NCBI RefSeq assembly: GCF_902729445.1
Contig: NZ_CACVCE010000072.1
Coordinates: forward strand, 62,001 to 126,000
Source: Magnetospirillum sp902729445
Lineage (GTDB): Bacteria; Pseudomonadota; Alphaproteobacteria; Rhodospirillales; Magnetospirillaceae
Direction of reading: 5' to 3'
Length of the DNA: 64,000 nucleotides
Part shown: in pieces, positions 62,200-64,000 of the stretch
Layout: each line of letters opens with the position of its first letter
Position numbering within the stretch: the stretch's first letter is position 1
The notes under the pieces: generated by a model
What the model was told of the DNA's origin: nothing
What the model saw: only the letters and a program-made list of their open reading frames with translations
Database searches by the model: none
Position numbers and translations under genes: made by a program

Positions 62200-62794
62200 A
62201 TGACAGCGTCCGCCTGGCCTTCAGGGCGGCGCTCAGTGTGCCGTCATCCAGATAATCCAACTCGCCGCCGACCGGCACGCCCTGGGCCAGCGCCGACAGG
62301 CGCGCGCCGCTGGCCGCCAGCCGGTCCTGGACGAAATGGGCAGTGGTCTGGGCCTCGACGGTGGCCGGCAGGGCCAGGATAATCTCGGCGAACCTGCCCG
62401 AGGCGGCGCGGGCACGCAAAGACTCGATGGCCAGATCGTCGGGGCCTACTCCGTCCAGCGCCGACAACAGGCCGCCCAAAACGTGATAGCGCCCTTTGAA
62501 GGCGCCGGTCCGCTCCATCGCCCACAGGCTGCCGACATCGGCGACCACGCATAATTGGCTTTCGTCGCGGGTGGGATCGGCGCAGATGGCGCAGGGCTCG
62601 CAACTGTCGAAATTGCCGCAGATCGGGCAGGTCTTGACGGTATGCGCCACCTGGGCCAGCGCGCGCGCCAAGGGGTCGAGCAGGCTGTCCTTGCGCTCGA
62701 CCAGGGCCAGGGCGGCGCGGCGGGCCGAACGCGGCCCCAGGCCGGGCAGGCGGGCCAGAAGCGCGATCAGCCGTTCGATCTCGGGTCCGACCAT
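62198..62794 (-). CDS. recR: recombination protein RecR
   Basis: A 198-residue RecFOR-pathway protein that helps load RecA at gaps. It has the N-terminal helix-hairpin-helix (RLPGLGPRSARRAALALVERK), a four-cysteine zinc finger CPICGNFDSCEPCAIC and the Toprim stretch LCVVADVGSLWAMERTGAFKGRYHVLGG. The start ATG 62794 gives the standard MxGPEIERL N-terminus and normal length; an upstream ATG at 62815 is possible. It completes the conserved dnaX-ebfC-recR order, although a repeat and a duplication now separate it from ebfC. Confidence 0.96.
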   Translation of the reverse strand: MVGPEIERLIALLARLPGLGPRSARRAALALVERKDSLLDPLARALAQVAHTVKTCPICGNFDSCEPCAICADPTRDESQLCVVADVGSLWAMERTGAFKGRYHVLGGLLSALDGVGPDDLAIESLRARAASGRFAEIILALPATVEAQTTAHFVQDRLAASGARLSALAQGVPVGGELDYLDDGTLSAALKARRTLS

Positions 62795-62824
62795 GGCGAC
62801 AAAGGCTCCTGACATCCTTCGTTG

Positions 62825-62893
62825 CGTCACCCCCGGACTTGATCCGGGGGTCCAAACAGCACATGGATGCCCGGATCACGTCCGGGCATGACG
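62825..62893. repeat. palindromic intergenic repeat, copy 3
   Basis: About 69 bp with CGTCACCCCCGGACTTGATC at the left and the inverted block ATCACGTCCGGGCATGACG at the right, the same dyad pair as in copies 1 and 2. It lies between ebfC and recR, where these genes are usually adjacent. Confidence 0.65.
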
Positions 62894-62907
62894 GGAATGC
62901 GTACTCT

Positions 62908-62986
62908 TAAAACGGCAGCTTGAAGCCCCGCGGCGTGTGAGCGGGCCCGGCCACGGGCGGCCTTCGGCCCTAAAACGGCAGCTTGA
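62908..62986. repeat. duplicated 3' end of ebfC flanking a 47-bp spacer
   Basis: TAAAACGGCAGCTTGA occurs at 62971-62986, where it encodes the last codons of ebfC on the minus strand, and exactly again at 62908-62923. On the minus strand both read as (I/F)KLPF followed by a stop, and similarity extends a few bases further into a CCGCGG/GGGCGG stretch. The spacer contains GAGCGGGCCCGGCCACGGGC, which recurs beside repeat copy 1 at 35856-35875. Confidence 0.6.
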
Positions 62987-63293
62987 TGCCGGGCGGCAGG
63001 TTCAGGCCGCCGGTGACCTTGGCCATTTCCTCGTTCATCGCCGCCTCGGCCTTGACCTTGGCGTCGTTGAAGGCGGCGACGATCAGGTCTTCCAGCACCT
63101 CGACGTCGTTGGGATCGACCAAAGCCTTGTCGATCTTGATGCCCTTCAGCTCGAACTTGCCGTTCAAGGTGACCCGCAGCATGCCGCCACCGGCAGCGCC
63201 GCTGACCTCCATCTCGGCCAGCTTGGCCTGCATCTCGGCCATCTTGGTCTGCATCTGCTGGGCCTGCTTCATCAGGTTGCCAAGGTTCTTCAT
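62970..63293 (-). CDS. ebfC: YbaB/EbfC-family nucleoid-associated protein
   Basis: A 107-residue DNA-binding dimer. MKNLGNLMKQAQQMQTKMAEMQAKLAEMEVSGAAGGGMLRVTLNGKFELKGIKID is the family signature, with the C-terminal helix FNDAKVKAEAAMNEEMAKVTGGLNLPPGIKLPF. Its ATG overlaps the dnaX stop as ATGA. The end of the coding region is duplicated downstream. Identity is certain; its regulatory role here is not known. Confidence 0.96.
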   Translation of the reverse strand: MKNLGNLMKQAQQMQTKMAEMQAKLAEMEVSGAAGGGMLRVTLNGKFELKGIKIDKALVDPNDVEVLEDLIVAAFNDAKVKAEAAMNEEMAKVTGGLNLPPGIKLPF

Positions 63294-64000
63294 GCTTCCT
63301 CGTCTGCTGGGGTGAGATCGGAATCGAAGGCCAGTTCGGCCTCGTCGGGTTCGTCGGCGGCGATATCACGCACCGCTTCGATGATGGCTCCGGGAAAGGC
63401 TTGCATCACCGCCCGGATCAGCGGGTGGTTGGCGGCATCCTCGCGCCGGCGGGTCTCGGCCTGGGCCTCCTGCTCGGACAAGGTGGCCTCGGCCGGGTCG
63501 GTGGCGTTGACGGTGACGGTCCAGCGCCGGCCGGTCCATTCGGTCAACAGGCGCGACACCTTGGGCAACAGGTCCGATGGCGCGTTGGCGTGCGGGCGCA
63601 GCTCGATGCGGCCGGCCTCGAAGCGCACCAGATTGACCTGGCGGCGCAGCGCCACCGCCAACGAGCCCTCGCGCCGTTCCGAGAACAATTGCGCCACCTC
63701 GGCGAAGCTGGCCGGCATCACCGGCAGCGCCACGGTCTGGGCCACCGGGGCCGGAGCCAGTTGCAGGGCGGCCGAGGGTCCACCACCGCTGCCCGACGGG
63801 ATCATCTGGGTCGCCACCCGGTCGGCCGCCGACGGGATCGGAGCACCGCCACCACCGCCGCCCGACGGACCGCGCGGAGCCGGTGGCTGGCTGCGCATCT
63901 GTTCGATCGCCTCGGCCGGGGTCGGCAGGTCGGCGGCATAGGCCAGGCGGACCAGGGCCATCTCGGCGGCCTGCAACGGGTGCGGCGCGCTGCGGGTTTC
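63290..64000 (-). CDS. dnaX: DNA polymerase III subunit gamma/tau, C-terminal part (cut by window end)
   Basis: The visible ~236 residues are the end of DnaX. LQAAEMALVRLAYAADLPTPAEAIEQM closes the domain III region, and a glycine/proline linker (GPSGGGGGGAPIP) follows. The alphaproteobacterial tau C-terminus (SFAEVAQLFSERREGSLAVALRRQVNLVRFE, and AEATLSEQEAQAETRRREDAANHPLIRAVMQAFPGAIIEAVRDI) completes the gene. The ATPase part lies beyond the window. The ATGA overlap with ebfC supports a dnaX-ebfC(-recR) operon. Confidence 0.95.
   Translation of the reverse strand, partial: ETRSAPHPLQAAEMALVRLAYAADLPTPAEAIEQMRSQPPAPRGPSGGGGGGAPIPSAADRVATQMIPSGSGGGPSAALQLAPAPVAQTVALPVMPASFAEVAQLFSERREGSLAVALRRQVNLVRFEAGRIELRPHANAPSDLLPKVSRLLTEWTGRRWTVTVNATDPAEATLSEQEAQAETRRREDAANHPLIRAVMQAFPGAIIEAVRDIAADEPDEAELAFDSDLTPADEEA

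Overview
The window is high-GC, densely packed bacterial chromosome. Gene content points to an alphaproteobacterium of the Rhodospirillales, most like Magnetospirillum or a close relative. The pointers are dnaX-ybaB-recR, rplU-rpmA-obgE, a ChvI/ChvG-HprK-RapZ-EIIA-HPr-EI-AhcY string with a short alphaproteobacterial HprK, a cobalamin-riboswitch-controlled cbiMNQO set, a GTP-type PEP carboxykinase and an anaerobic phenylacetyl-CoA oxidation (pad) operon. The genus is inference. No rRNA, tRNA, CRISPR array, transposase or integrase was seen.

Layout. 1-5.5 kb (mostly minus): obgE (cut by the window edge), rpmA, rplU, two small GAF-type paralogues, the queuosine genes queD/queE with a DUF1178 gene, a lipoprotein and a Bax-inhibitor-1 membrane protein. 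5.7-8.1 kb: a SUV3-type helicase. 8.1-14.5 kb: a valine/branched acyl-CoA cluster (HSD10-like SDR, 3-hydroxyisobutyryl-CoA hydrolase, MatB-type ligase, GntR regulator; divergently isobutyryl-CoA dehydrogenase and 3-hydroxyisobutyrate dehydrogenase). 14.5-28.4 kb: a long plus-strand run with a branched-chain-type ABC importer, an acyl-CoA synthetase embedded in it, a PaaK-like ligase, aldehyde dehydrogenase, thiolase, acyl-CoA dehydrogenase, Usp, thioesterase and an AhpD-like protein. 28.4-35.7 kb: a minus-strand PaaX-like regulator/DUF2478/GNAT unit facing padB-fdhD-padC-padD. 36-43.6 kb: a dihaem cytochrome c, a secreted protein, a structured repeat element, lepA, a DUF1476-like gene, pckG, a flavin-binding protein and a PCuAC copper chaperone. 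43.6-46.4 kb: cbiMNQO with its riboswitch. 46.5-55.1 kb: ChvI/ChvG, a two-gene lower-GC insert, the regulatory PTS genes and ahcY. 55.2-64 kb: a third GAF paralogue, a P-type ATPase, a LuxR-type regulator, gap-pgk, and recR-ebfC-dnaX on the minus strand, with dnaX cut by the window end.

How the genes fit together. The two catabolic blocks join acid uptake, CoA activation and beta-oxidation. The pad operon would oxidise phenylacetyl-CoA to phenylglyoxylate without oxygen; FdhD is encoded inside it and would sulfurate the molybdenum cofactor. A perfect inverted repeat lies over the likely pad promoter and faces the PaaX-like gene, which suggests simple repression. The HprK/RapZ/EIIA/HPr/EI genes have no sugar permease component nearby and look like a regulatory phosphorelay next to ChvI/ChvG.

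Most notable non-coding and accessory signals: the pad operator; GntR half-sites around the valine cluster; a perfect 16-bp palindrome upstream of the ahcY promoter; a ~290-bp hairpin-rich element with inverted copies at both ends next to lepA; an insert between chvG and hprK bounded by an 11-bp direct repeat; three copies of a palindromic intergenic repeat; and a duplicated 3' end of ebfC beside one of them.
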